Shown here one piece after another: positions 1 through 6,869 of a stretch of 10,578 nt of DNA. The stretch is taken from positions 1-10,578 of the forward strand of contig NZ_DCLL01000009.1 in the NCBI RefSeq assembly GCF_002321025.1, read 5' to 3'. Positions within the stretch are counted from its first letter, which is position 1; each line of letters begins with the position of its first letter. A model generated the notes under the pieces. It did no database searches. It saw only the letters and a list, made by a program, of their open reading frames with translations, and was not told the DNA's origin. A program made the translations under genes and the position numbers. This stretch comes from Acinetobacter lwoffii. GTDB lineage: Bacteria > Pseudomonadota > Gammaproteobacteria > Pseudomonadales > Moraxellaceae.

Positions 1-163
1 ACTTTCGCAAGAGATCTATTGCTCCGAAAGCAATATCTTTATTAAAGGGTAAGTGAATAATATGTTGGTAATAGTAGGATACGATTCCACTAAAACAGAT
101 CACCAAGCAAGTATATAAAAGTTTTTCTGACAAGGGACTAGCGATCATTTCTTCCCAGAGCAT
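1..163 (-). CDS. Partial small membrane protein (N-terminus only)
   Basis: An open frame begins with ATG at 163-161 and runs off the left edge, giving 54 codons without a stop. It starts MLWEEMIASPLSEKLLYTCL. Residues about 15-30 are hydrophobic (LLYTCLVICFSGIVSYYY) and could form one membrane segment or an uncleaved signal anchor; a cytoplasm-exposed, Asn/Lys-containing stretch follows. A strong GGAGG (173-177) sits nine bases upstream of the ATG, which decides the start. The gene lies 40 bases downstream of the amidohydrolase on the same strand with no terminator between, so co-transcription is likely. I do not recognise the family, and most of the protein is outside the window. Confidence 0.6.
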   Translation of the reverse strand, partial: MLWEEMIASPLSEKLLYTCLVICFSGIVSYYYQHIIHLPFNKDIAFGAIDLLRK

Positions 164-203
164 ATGTATTTTCCTCCTTTTTTAAGGATCCAGACTCTTA
201 TTC

Positions 204-1268
204 TTATAATTTATAAAACGCTTTAGCATTTTCATAAAAGATCGGCTTTAAGGCATTTTCATCATAGTCCTGAACAATATCGCTAAAGGCATCAACAATA
301 TTGGTGAGTGAGCTGCTGACACTGTCCATCGGAAAGTTAGAGGCAAACATCACGCGCTGAGAACCAAAACAATCTAAGGCATGCTGAATCAGGGGTGAGG
401 CACGTTCCACTAATTCCTGTTTAGTTGCCAGCCGTTTTTGCGTATGAAAATCATGTCCCAAGACTGGCATAAACAGACCAGACATTTTGGTCGATACATT
501 TTTGCATTCGGCCAGTTCAGCCAGCTGTTCTTTCCAGTCTGAAAATATATGGGCACGTTCTTGTTCGGTCCTGCCCGTGGCTTTGCCCACCTTTCCAAAT
601 AAACCGGCAGGCGTACCGAGATGATCCAGCACGATAGGGGTATCTGGAAAGGCTTTAGCCAGCGCAGTAACATCCGCAATCTGGGTCGAATATACCCAGG
701 CATCAAAGCTTAAATCTTGCGTGGCCAGTTCTTCGAAGCCCTTCAGGAAATTTTTGTTGCGATAGAGATGCGGTTCATCGGTCCAGGCATGAATCCCTTT
801 ATCTGGGTGTACCGCAGCCATTTTACGGATGCCGCGAAATTTGGGAGAAGCTTCGCGATGCAATTCAATTAACTGTTTAAAATTTTTCTGTCGTGGATCC
901 GCCGTGGCGACAATGCCACCTAACTGGATATTGTGCTGGTCAAAAGGAAGTCCAGCGATAAAACGGGTTTCATTTACCACGCCTGTGCCTTTATGGTCAT
1001 GCCAGCTGGCTTCGACATGCACAACTTGCTCCACTTCATAATGTCCTGCATCTCTCTTGTAATTTGCAGGCAGATAGGGTGCAGTCAGGTGCTGGGTCAG
1101 GCCAATGGTCTCAATGACGTCTTTGGATTTTAACAGTCTGACCATTTTGTCCAGCAGTCTGGGATGTTTGCCAAACAGCTTTACCGCGAGCGCTGCCGCG
1201 TGTGGGGTGTTGTACGGATCCCATTGGTGAATATGTGGGTCAATGATCGGAAAGGGAAGTTGCTGCAT
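204..1268 (-). CDS. Amidohydrolase family protein (Amidohydro_2, lactonase-like TIM barrel)
   Basis: This 354 aa protein has the features of the Amidohydro_2 family, which includes fuconolactonases and 2-pyrone-4,6-dicarboxylate lactonases: metal-dependent TIM-barrel hydrolases acting on lactones or ring substrates in the cytosol. Seen in the sequence are the N-terminal D-x-H-x-H motif (residues 10-14, IIDPHIHQWDP), a strand-end histidine at H84 (VVHVEAS), VLDHLGTP with H216, KMSGL (261-265) and the C-terminal MFASNFPMD (307-315). The last replaces the more usual GSDxP with SNFPxD, which I believe is common in this subfamily. There is no signal peptide. The substrate cannot be deduced. The start ATG at 1268-1266 has only a weak AAGG behind it. 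A good promoter lies at 1304-1333, and the partial membrane protein gene follows 40 bases downstream. Confidence 0.85.
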   Translation of the reverse strand: MQQLPFPIIDPHIHQWDPYNTPHAAALAVKLFGKHPRLLDKMVRLLKSKDVIETIGLTQHLTAPYLPANYKRDAGHYEVEQVVHVEASWHDHKGTGVVNETRFIAGLPFDQHNIQLGGIVATADPRQKNFKQLIELHREASPKFRGIRKMAAVHPDKGIHAWTDEPHLYRNKNFLKGFEELATQDLSFDAWVYSTQIADVTALAKAFPDTPIVLDHLGTPAGLFGKVGKATGRTEQERAHIFSDWKEQLAELAECKNVSTKMSGLFMPVLGHDFHTQKRLATKQELVERASPLIQHALDCFGSQRVMFASNFPMDSVSSSLTNIVDAFSDIVQDYDENALKPIFYENAKAFYKL

Positions 1269-1303
1269 ACTATGCCTTGTTTTCGTTTATTTATTATTCA
1301 ATT

Positions 1304-1333
1304 TATATAGTGCTTAAATCACTTCAAAGTCAA
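1304..1333 (-). promoter_or_regulatory. Probable sigma-70 promoter of the amidohydrolase gene
   Basis: On the minus strand TTGACT (1333-1328) is separated by 18 bases from TATATA (1309-1304). Transcription would start near 1297, about 30 bases before the ATG. The promoter lies just past the terminator of the upstream DUF3144 gene, consistent with a separate transcription unit. Confidence 0.55.
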
Positions 1334-1353
1334 TATGATAAATGACAGCAAAT

Positions 1354-1376
1354 AAAAAAAGCCCCGCGGGGCTTTT
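1354..1376 (-). terminator. Rho-independent terminator of the DUF3144 gene
   Basis: A GC-rich inverted repeat (AGCCCC-GC-GGGGCT with flanking A/T pairs) is followed on the minus strand by seven T residues. It begins ten bases after the stop codon at 1387 and insulates the amidohydrolase gene. Confidence 0.85.
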
Positions 1377-1386
1377 CGTATTTTAA

Positions 1387-1788
1387 TCAGTGATCGTGCT
1401 TGTGATCATGGTTATGCTTGTTGGCATGAAACTCTTCATTGTGACGGAAACGTAAATAGTTTTCGAACTGTTCACAGTATTCATCATAGTTATCTTCCAG
1501 CATCATTTGAAATTGCTGCAAGATATAAGACATGACCTGATCTTTAGCATCACGCATTTCGTTGCCATCTTTAAAATTATTTGCTGCCACCCAGGTATTG
1601 AAACGGGCAGTACCAAATAACATCGCCGCACTGACTTGACCGCGCTTATCGCTCGGTTTTTCCTGTGAGCCTTTTTCTACGCGACAAAAATCGTTGGCTT
1701 GTTGAATAAATTCATCAGCACGTTCAAAGAATGCCGCATTTAACGCTTCTTCTTCGGTTACATCGGTTGCTTCAATCTTTTGAACCAT
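1387..1788 (-). CDS. DUF3144 family protein with histidine-rich C-terminal tail
   Basis: This 133 aa soluble protein matches the DUF3144 pattern as I remember it: FFERADEFIQQAN near residues 20-32, then VSAAMLFGTARFNTWVAA (about 52-69) and a helical QQFQMMLEDNYDEYCEQF (about 91-108). The function of the family is not known. The last ~13 residues alternate His, Asn, Asp and Lys (KHNHDHKHDH), which looks like a metal-binding tail and seems to extend beyond the usual ~100 residue family length. The start at 1788 has AGGA (1796-1799) seven bases upstream. A TATAAT on the minus strand (1823-1828) is a likely -10 element. The gene is divergent from the unknown gene at 1890 and ends at a strong terminator. 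Confidence 0.8.
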   Translation of the reverse strand: MVQKIEATDVTEEEALNAAFFERADEFIQQANDFCRVEKGSQEKPSDKRGQVSAAMLFGTARFNTWVAANNFKDGNEMRDAKDQVMSYILQQFQMMLEDNYDEYCEQFENYLRFRHNEEFHANKHNHDHKHDH

Positions 1789-1822
1789 GAATTTGTTCCT
1801 AACACTAAAATCTCAATCGCTA

Positions 1823-1828
1823 ATTATA
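1823..1828 (-). promoter_or_regulatory. Probable -10 element of the DUF3144 gene
   Basis: The minus strand reads a perfect TATAAT about 35 bases upstream of the ATG. No good -35 hexamer lies 16-18 bases further out. An 8-bp inverted repeat begins at its edge (1828-1860), so this promoter may depend on or be controlled by a bound protein. Confidence 0.4.
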
Positions 1829-1860
1829 GGCAAAGCCTTGCAGAAACTAAACCTTTGCCT
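1828..1860. repeat. Inverted repeat AGGCAAAG-N17-CTTTGCCT in a divergent intergenic region
   Basis: Perfect 8-bp arms (1828-1835 and 1853-1860) are separated by 17 bases between the divergent DUF3144 and unknown genes. The left arm touches the -10 box of the DUF3144 gene. The spacing places the arm centres about 25 bp apart. It could be an operator; it could equally be chance. Confidence 0.4.
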
Positions 1861-1889
1861 TAATCTAAAAATAGCCTAAGCATATAAAA

Positions 1890-2531
1890 GTGAATGTCAT
1901 GCAGGATGCGATTGCAGTACAAAGCCTAAAAAGTGATATTGCCTTATTGCGCCAGAATATCTGGCCACCGGCAAATCTGGCCAATGTTGAAGGCTTGCCG
2001 ATTTATTATGGCAGCCAGTCACAGGTAGATGAATACTATAGTCAGTGGCTCGGTCTGATTGAAAGAGCCCAAGATCTGTTTCAGCCTTTTATGGAAGATG
2101 AAATCTTGGATGCCATCCATCTTCCAAGTCATTTAAACCTGCCGCTATTTTATTTTCATGTTGACCGGATTCGGATCAATAAAACCCGTGCCAAAGAATC
2201 CAAAACTTTTCGTGGGGTCGCCAGCCTGATCGAAAAATGTGGCCAGTTCGAACCCGAGCAGGTTGCAGCCATGCGGCAGTGGCTGGATAGTGACGACACC
2301 GCAGCATTGGTGGCACATCGTGAGTTTGTGGATTTACGCACTTATGTATTTCAGCATGGCCAGAGCGAATATACGCGCACCCGTTTTTATGTGAATGGGA
2401 TTGTGCTGAGTGTTGAGCCACATTTTGAACTGGTCGATGCACGCGATAAGCCACGCAAGCAACGCAGCGACAGTTATAACGATCCTCTGGCAGACAATAA
2501 TACCTGGAAAGTATTCGGCAAATATCGCTAG
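1890..2531 (+). CDS. Unrecognised conserved-looking protein, 210-213 aa
   Basis: I do not recognise the family. The frame can start at GTG 1890 (213 aa) or ATG 1899 (210 aa). Neither has a strong ribosome site, but AAGTGA before 1899 is slightly better, so 1899 is a fair alternative. The protein is soluble and mixed in charge, without signal peptide or membrane segment. It starts with a helical stretch (DAIAVQSLKSDIALLRQNIW), has an aromatic FYFHVDRIRINKTRAKESK near residues 87-105, and a strand-rich RTRFYVNGIVLSVEPHFELV near 163-182. Codon use matches its neighbours. It is divergent from the DUF3144 gene and convergent with the CYTH-CHAD gene, ending 22 bases from that gene's stop. Confidence 0.65.
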   Translation: MNVMQDAIAVQSLKSDIALLRQNIWPPANLANVEGLPIYYGSQSQVDEYYSQWLGLIERAQDLFQPFMEDEILDAIHLPSHLNLPLFYFHVDRIRINKTRAKESKTFRGVASLIEKCGQFEPEQVAAMRQWLDSDDTAALVAHREFVDLRTYVFQHGQSEYTRTRFYVNGIVLSVEPHFELVDARDKPRKQRSDSYNDPLADNNTWKVFGKYR

Positions 2532-2540
2532 CACAGTTTG

Positions 2541-2575
2541 ACCAAGCCCGGTCTTACCAGAAGGGCTTGGTATTT
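2541..2575 (+). terminator. Terminator of the unknown gene, overlapping the end of the CYTH-CHAD gene
   Basis: ACCAAGCCC (2541-2549) and GGGCTTGGT (2563-2571) form a perfect 9-bp stem with a 13-base loop, followed on the plus strand by ATTTT. The hairpin starts ten bases after the plus-strand stop. Its right arm and part of the loop are the last codons and the stop codon of the convergent gene at 2554. There is no T tract on the minus side, so it works best for the plus-strand gene. Confidence 0.65.
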
Positions 2576-4008
2576 TCAGCAAACTGCTGTAAACGCTCTG
2601 CTGCTTCCTTCGACAAACGCTGCTGTTCCGCACTTATCCAGCCCAGTACAAACCAGGCCTTGGCCTGTTGTTTGACATAAGGTCTAAATAATTCGTCTGC
2701 TACAAATAGGTCGTTATAATGCCCGAGGCTTTCCTGCAAGGGTTTTAAGGCTTTTAGATAAGCTTTGACTTCTTTTTCAGGAAATAAACTTTGCAAGAAT
2801 TCTACGTTATAGCGTAAGCGTTTGACCCGTTTGCGTGTACGATGCCGGGATTCAATATCCAGTTCCTGATAGTTCTCGGCATCCTCACAGATTTGCTGGT
2901 GCAGTTTACTTAAGCCTTTACACAAAATTTTATGCGAAGACTTGGCTTTACCCTCTGTATTTTCTTGACTAAAGCTAAGCAGTTGTAGCATTAATGCTAC
3001 GGTAGCAGGACTTCTAAACAGCGCACTGATATCTGGCTGTTTTTGACGGTGTGGCGGTAATTTCAGTAAGGGGGAACCTGCTTTTTCCAGTTGTGGAATC
3101 AGGCTTTCTGCCAAGGCATCACGATCTCGTGTAGAACCGAGTTGCTGGAAAATATCCCGCAGCTGTTCCGGCCATTCTGGCTGTACATGTTCAGTTACGG
3201 ACTGGAAAATTTTAAATGCGCTGCGCAAACGCCGAATCGCGACACGTGCCTGATGCACATGATCACTATTATAATTCTCGGCAGCAATCGCCGTCGCATT
3301 TGGAAAAAGATGAGCCAGACAGTTGGCGACAATTTTTTGTAAAATCGTACTGATCTGATCTTTCTGTTCAAGCACTAAGGGAAGCTGATGCTGAACCGTA
3401 AGACTCTCTTCACCACGTAACAAGGCATAACCGCGTTCCGATTTGCTCCGGGTATCTAGCCACAAAGCATAACGCTGAACCCAGGGCTGAATGAAATCAA
3501 TCAATTCACTCAGCTGGCCGGATTTAAGCTCAAATTCGACCTCATAAATATCGATGGCTTGATCGTTGTGCCGAATTTCTCCGACATCAAAAGCAATTTC
3601 AATCTGACTGTCCAGATGACTTTCTGTAAGTACATACCGTACGACATCTGTTTCAAATTGCAGAATGAGTGGAGTCTCCAGATCACCGAGTGCCTGTTTC
3701 AGGATTTTTTTTGCCGATTTATGTTTGCGATATAACTGGAAATCGCAATGTTCCGGAGGACTTTTTAATTCATGCTCAAGTTCAAAACGTTCAAATTGCT
3801 GTTCAGTCGCTGCTTTCAGGGTTTGAATCCATTGCTGGTCTTCCAGACGTTGACGCAGGGCAATCTGATGTTGTTGTAGTTGTTGCGCTTCAGTATCAAA
3901 GTAGCGTGCGCACAGGCGATGCCGAGTCGGCTGAAGTTTCTGAATGTCCTGTTCAAATTGCACACGAGACTGTGGCGGAATCTGGAATTTGAGTTCTATT
4001 TCTGCCAT
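2554..4008 (-). CDS. CYTH-CHAD protein, canonical copy (triphosphatase-like, polyphosphate-associated)
   Basis: This 484 aa protein has an N-terminal CYTH triphosphate-tunnel domain (about 1-200) and a C-terminal CHAD helical domain (about 215-450), the architecture of E. coli YgiF, an inorganic triphosphatase. The CYTH signature ExExK is E3-E5-K7. Other tunnel residues are visible in ALRQRLE (50-56), TLKAA (63-67), RYFDT (35-39), IEIAFD (136-141) and EVEFELK (156-162). The CHAD domain keeps its basic polyphosphate-binding motifs: HQARVAIRRLRSAF (252-265), LGSTRDRDAL (290-299), RHRTRKRVKRLRY (388-400) and LQESLGHYND (424-433). The start at 4008 follows a strong GGAGGA (eight-base spacing). 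It lies downstream of a paralogue but behind that gene's terminator, so it probably has its own promoter. Confidence 0.9.
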   Translation of the reverse strand: MAEIELKFQIPPQSRVQFEQDIQKLQPTRHRLCARYFDTEAQQLQQHQIALRQRLEDQQWIQTLKAATEQQFERFELEHELKSPPEHCDFQLYRKHKSAKKILKQALGDLETPLILQFETDVVRYVLTESHLDSQIEIAFDVGEIRHNDQAIDIYEVEFELKSGQLSELIDFIQPWVQRYALWLDTRSKSERGYALLRGEESLTVQHQLPLVLEQKDQISTILQKIVANCLAHLFPNATAIAAENYNSDHVHQARVAIRRLRSAFKIFQSVTEHVQPEWPEQLRDIFQQLGSTRDRDALAESLIPQLEKAGSPLLKLPPHRQKQPDISALFRSPATVALMLQLLSFSQENTEGKAKSSHKILCKGLSKLHQQICEDAENYQELDIESRHRTRKRVKRLRYNVEFLQSLFPEKEVKAYLKALKPLQESLGHYNDLFVADELFRPYVKQQAKAWFVLGWISAEQQRLSKEAAERLQQFAENTKPFW

Positions 4009-4087
4009 CGGGTTATTCCTCCGCGATGTGGGTTTTACAGATTAATATAGCCCAAAGATCAGCAGGGGTGTGATGTGCTTCTGCAAC

Positions 4088-4116
4088 AAAAAGCACGCCA
4101 TAGAAGGCGTGCTTTA
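4088..4116 (-). terminator. Terminator between the two CYTH-CHAD genes
   Basis: GCACGCC (4093-4099) and GGCGTGC (4106-4112), extended by A/T pairs to a 10-bp stem, have a six-base loop. On the minus strand the stem runs into five T residues. It starts 32 bases after the stop of the upstream paralogue at 4148. The remaining 4009-4087 spacer must hold the promoter of the downstream gene, but I see no convincing -35/-10 pair there. Confidence 0.8.
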
Positions 4117-4147
4117 AGTATTTCTCGTGATATTTATTTCAATATTT

Positions 4148-5605
4148 TTATTTCAGGAATTTACGGCTGACCAGGAACTGTTCGGTCGCTTCAAGCAGTT
4201 TCTGCGCATAGACTTCCTGCTTGGCGGTCAGCCAACCCAGCACAAACCAGTCACTTGCTTCCAGTTCGGTCTGCTGAATATAAACTGCAGAAGAGGCCAA
4301 GGTTTGATACTCACTGGCTGCCAGTTGTGCATCGTTCAGCGCTTTGCTGTATTTCTGCAAATTTTTGACATCATAGATCGTGGTTAAAATCGGAAAGCTG
4401 AATTTGAGTTCCTGAATCCGGCCCGACAATTGATCCAGACTTTCAAAATCAGTGATATCCGTCTGGTTCATTTGTTCCTGCAAGGCTTTATATTGCTGTT
4501 GCAAGGTGGTTTGTGCAGCAGTTTTCAAGTCCAGCGAAGCATGCTCATTTTCATTTAAACTGAACATCAGCAATTCCAGATAATGATGCACATTCTGTGT
4601 AGACTTGACCAGATTACCGAGTTTCTCCTGCGCATACAGAATATCTTTGCTCAGATTTTCTGCCGTGGTTGGATTTTGCAGAAAGCCGGCCAGGCTGTTT
4701 TGCATATGCTGCAAATGTTGCAGATGTTCAAATTGCTGCTTAAAAGCCGCCAGCTGGTGAGCCCACTTGTCCGAAAGCTGTGGATGCCAGTCTTTGAACA
4801 GCAGCAAGGTCAGATACAGCTGATCCAGTGCCAGTCGTGCCTGATCAATATGTTCCTGCTCTGCAACCTGAGCTGCAATCGCCGCAATATTCGGCAATAA
4901 ATGCTGCATCTGCTGCGCAATCAGACTGCACATGGTTTTACTGGCGCTGTCTTTTTTGCTGATCTGAAATTCTTTGCTGAGGGTCGCAGGACTGACGTGC
5001 TGTGAAGTGGCCAATAAATTACCTATTTCAGCCTTGCTACGTACATCGAGCCAGAGCTGGTATTTCTTGACCCATTCAAAACTAAATGCCAGCAAATGTT
5101 GAATTGAACCATTTTTTAGTTCGAACTCGACTTCATGTACTTCTTGCTCGGCATCCTGTGTACGGATCTGTCCAATATCCAGGCTGACTTCGATCTGGGT
5201 ATCCTCATAGTCAATTACCCTTAACGTGCGGGCAATATCGGTTTCAAACTGGAGTTGGAGCTGGTCAAACTGATTGCCGAGCGCATTGCTGAGAATTGCC
5301 CCGGCTTCTGGAAATTTTTTATAAATATCTAAATCCAGTTCAGGAGATGCGGTTAATTCCCCTAGATCATGATTATGTTCAAAGCGTTCGATATGGCTTT
5401 TTCCGGCCGCTTTTAGGGTTTGAACCCAACGTGTACCTTCCAGACGCTGACGCAGTGCTACCCCATGCCGGGCCAGTTGGCGGTCGGCAGTATCATAATA
5501 TTTGGCTTGAAGCTGGATCTGTTGAGACTTTTTCGGATCAAGTGCCTTAAGCAGCGCAGTGCGTCTTGCCGCAGGAATCTGGAACTTGAGTTCAACTTCA
5601 ACCAT
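4148..5605 (-). CDS. CYTH-CHAD paralogue with a degenerate CHAD domain
   Basis: The second CYTH-CHAD protein is about 485 aa. I place its start at ATG 5605 rather than 5614, because AGGA is correctly spaced (eight bases) only for 5605; this gives MVEVELKF, aligning with MAEIELKF in its neighbour. The CYTH half is intact: ExExK (EVELK), KYYDT, ALRQRLE, WVQTLKAA, FETD, IEVSLDIGQI, EVEFELK and WLDVRSKAE. The CHAD half aligns only weakly. Where the neighbour has HQARVAIRRLRSAF this copy has DQARLALDQLYLTL. The RHRTRKRVKRLRY segment becomes LDQLSGRIQELKF, and the LGxxRDxD and LGHYND motifs are absent. Many Gln and Leu residues and helices remain, and both proteins share a near-identical WFVLGW close to the C-terminus. 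Triphosphate hydrolysis is plausible, but polyphosphate binding through CHAD is doubtful. It probably arose by tandem duplication. Confidence 0.88.
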   Translation of the reverse strand: MVEVELKFQIPAARRTALLKALDPKKSQQIQLQAKYYDTADRQLARHGVALRQRLEGTRWVQTLKAAGKSHIERFEHNHDLGELTASPELDLDIYKKFPEAGAILSNALGNQFDQLQLQFETDIARTLRVIDYEDTQIEVSLDIGQIRTQDAEQEVHEVEFELKNGSIQHLLAFSFEWVKKYQLWLDVRSKAEIGNLLATSQHVSPATLSKEFQISKKDSASKTMCSLIAQQMQHLLPNIAAIAAQVAEQEHIDQARLALDQLYLTLLLFKDWHPQLSDKWAHQLAAFKQQFEHLQHLQHMQNSLAGFLQNPTTAENLSKDILYAQEKLGNLVKSTQNVHHYLELLMFSLNENEHASLDLKTAAQTTLQQQYKALQEQMNQTDITDFESLDQLSGRIQELKFSFPILTTIYDVKNLQKYSKALNDAQLAASEYQTLASSAVYIQQTELEASDWFVLGWLTAKQEVYAQKLLEATEQFLVSRKFLK

Positions 5606-5614
5606 GATGATCAT

Positions 5615-5932
5615 CCTATCTGTTCAGTGCATTAAGCGCTGAATCTTCAATTGAATAAGGTTTTGAAATGAGGCGGACAGCAGCCGCAATTATATTTTTA
5701 GATTTGTGCGCAGCAGATTGTAACCAAAATCAAAATGCATGTAAGACTTGACTGAACATAAAAAGCTTAAACAGAAGTTTTAAGATTAGATTTCATCGGT
5801 TCATTTTAGGCTAAAACGATCAGATTCAGGCGTTCACAGAGAGGTTCAAGATGTATTGAAGCGCGTATCAAAAGGCTGTTATTTGGCTAAAATATACGCT
5901 AAGGTAAAACAAAAACGTCAGGATGATGAAAG
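5615..5932. other. Divergent intergenic region between the CYTH-CHAD paralogue and the Mpo1-like gene
   Basis: I see no coding potential in these ~318 bases. Minus-strand signals include a TATAAT (5689-5694) without a matching -35, and an alternative TTACAT-16-TACAAT further upstream (about 5714-5741). A dyad TTCAGTGC-ATTAA-GCGCTGAA (5623-5643, one imperfect pair) sits directly upstream of the ribosome site of the CYTH-CHAD paralogue and could be an operator or leader hairpin. GCGG/CCGC (5673-5687) is a short second hairpin. No clear plus-strand promoter is visible for the gene at 5933. Confidence 0.35.
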
Positions 5933-6316
5933 ATGAATGTACAAGTACAACCAAAAATTAATAATGAGGGGGTGGTTCAGCCCCAGATGCCGATTAAGAA
6001 TTATCATGAATTTTATCGCTTCTATTTGACTGAGCATCGGCAGATTATCAGCCGCCGTCTGCACGTGGCCGGCAGTAGCATCGGTTTATACTGTTTTGCC
6101 AAAGCCATTCGTCAAGGCAAGCCGCGATATTTTACCTATGGTTTGCTTTCGGGTTATGCCTGTGCCTGGGTCGGTCATTTTATCTTTGAGCGCAATAAAC
6201 CGGCCAGCTTTAAACAGCCTGTATATAGCTTTATCTCGGACTGGCGCATGTTTGCCGATGTCCTGCGTGGTAATATCAGCCTGATCGATCGTAAATACGA
6301 TAAAATTTCCAGTTGA
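5933..6316 (+). CDS. Mpo1-like (DUF962) membrane protein
   Basis: This 127 aa protein belongs to the DUF962/Mpo1-like family. The yeast member is an iron-dependent dioxygenase acting on 2-hydroxy fatty acids at the ER membrane; the bacterial role is not established. The hallmark motifs are present in order: FYRFYLTEHRQIISRRLHVAGS (27-48, with H35 and H44), GHFIFERNKPASFKQPVYSF (81-100, with H82), then SDWRM (102-106). The histidines are the expected metal ligands. Two hydrophobic stretches, about 46-58 and 66-83, should lie in the membrane. The first ~20 residues are a polar extension. AGGA (5920-5923) lies nine bases before the ATG. The gene stands alone on the plus strand and ends at a hairpin and a strong terminator. 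Confidence 0.88.
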   Translation: MNVQVQPKINNEGVVQPQMPIKNYHEFYRFYLTEHRQIISRRLHVAGSSIGLYCFAKAIRQGKPRYFTYGLLSGYACAWVGHFIFERNKPASFKQPVYSFISDWRMFADVLRGNISLIDRKYDKISS

Positions 6317-6327
6317 GCGAGAATGAC

Positions 6328-6371
6328 TTTTATCGGAATGTGCTCACTTAAAGCATGAAATTTCGATAAAA
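6328..6371 (+). repeat. Long hairpin just after the Mpo1-like stop codon
   Basis: TTTTATCGGAAT (6328-6339) pairs with ATTTCGATAAAA (6360-6371) over 12 bp with one G-U pair. After a three-base bulge, GTGCT pairs with AGCAT, leaving a seven-base loop. It starts 11 bases after the stop. There is no T tract behind it, so it is not a standard terminator; it could be a 3' UTR stabiliser or a binding site. Confidence 0.5.
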
Positions 6372-6467
6372 GCCTTGCAAGTCTAGAATTATTATTCTAA
6401 TAATTAGGTTATTGCCAATTTAGTTTTTTGATCAACCATTATATTTTAATCAATATATCAGTTTTCC

Positions 6468-6499
6468 AAGCCTGGAGCGACCTTCTCCGGGCTTTTTTT
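6468..6499 (+). terminator. Rho-independent terminator of the Mpo1-like gene
   Basis: AAGCCTGGAG (6468-6477) and CTCCGGGCTT (6485-6494) form a 10-bp stem with one G-U pair and a seven-base loop, followed by seven T residues. It closes a 150-base 3' UTR. Confidence 0.85.
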
Positions 6500-6585
6500 A
6501 TGCCTGTTTGCTATCAATAAATGTTTAAAATTTTGCTGATGCTATTGTGTAAATATTCATAGAAGAATTCATGTGGATTTGGGCT

Positions 6586-6655
6586 AAAAGTAAAAGATCC
6601 TTTCTGGCTTTGAAACGTCTCCCCACAAACGAATGACTCAAAACCAGAAAGGATC
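6586..6655 (-). terminator. Long hairpin with T-rich tail on the minus strand (module 1)
   Basis: GATCCTTTCTGG (6596-6607) and CCAGAAAGGATC (6644-6655) are perfect 12-bp arms. Past one C-A mismatch the stem continues with TTTGA/TCAAA, giving 17 of 18 pairs and a 24-base loop. The minus strand continues TTTTACTTTT, so it can end a minus-strand transcript. The plus strand has no T tract directly behind the stem. Confidence 0.6.
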
Positions 6656-6751
6656 GGGTGTTACCAACACAGGTATTTATTTTTCTGTTTATTTTCTGTA
6701 TCTATCGCTATTTAAGTCGCTTCCTATGGTTTGGGCTATCCCTGAAAATGG
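6586..6751 (-). ncRNA. Candidate small RNA gene, module 1
   Basis: Read on the minus strand, the module has three parts: a conserved 15-mer CCATTTTCAGGGATA (6751-6737), then about 80 AT-rich bases ending in a small hairpin GTGTT-GGT-AACAC (6670-6658), then a very long terminator-like hairpin (6655-6596) running into TTTTACTTTT. The same order occurs in module 2 about 210 bases away. The loop of the main hairpin contains TGTGGGGAGA, resembling TGGTGGAGA in the module 2 loop. A CCC just before the hairpin could pair with the loop G run, giving a pseudoknot. No protein frame explains this. C4-antisense-like RNAs are my guess for the family; the exact 5' end is unknown. Confidence 0.4.
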
Positions 6752-6805
6752 GTATTTTTAACATTAATTATTTTAAGTACATTTGAGAGAAGCGGAAAAA
6801 AAGAC

Positions 6806-6869
6806 AAAAAAAACCGCTCTTAGAATTTTGCAACTTCTCCACCAAGTTATCTGCAAAATCCTAAAAGCG
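6806..6869 (-). terminator. Rho-independent terminator on the minus strand (module 2)
   Basis: Arms 6815-6832 and 6852-6869 pair over 18 positions with two A-C mismatches, around a 19-base loop. The minus strand then reads G followed by eight T residues (6813-6806). No minus-strand protein gene precedes it, which is the main reason to suspect a small RNA. Confidence 0.75.

Noticed and set aside
5606..5614. Start of the CYTH-CHAD paralogue at 5614 (three extra residues)
   Set aside because: AGG is directly adjacent to that ATG, while the ATG at 5605 has AGGA at eight bases and gives an N-terminus matching its neighbour.
6586..6655. Miniature transposon or IS end formed by the 12-bp inverted repeats
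   Set aside because: The unit is only 60 bases, has no flanking target duplication that I can see, and a T-rich tract with a second matching module fits an RNA terminator better.
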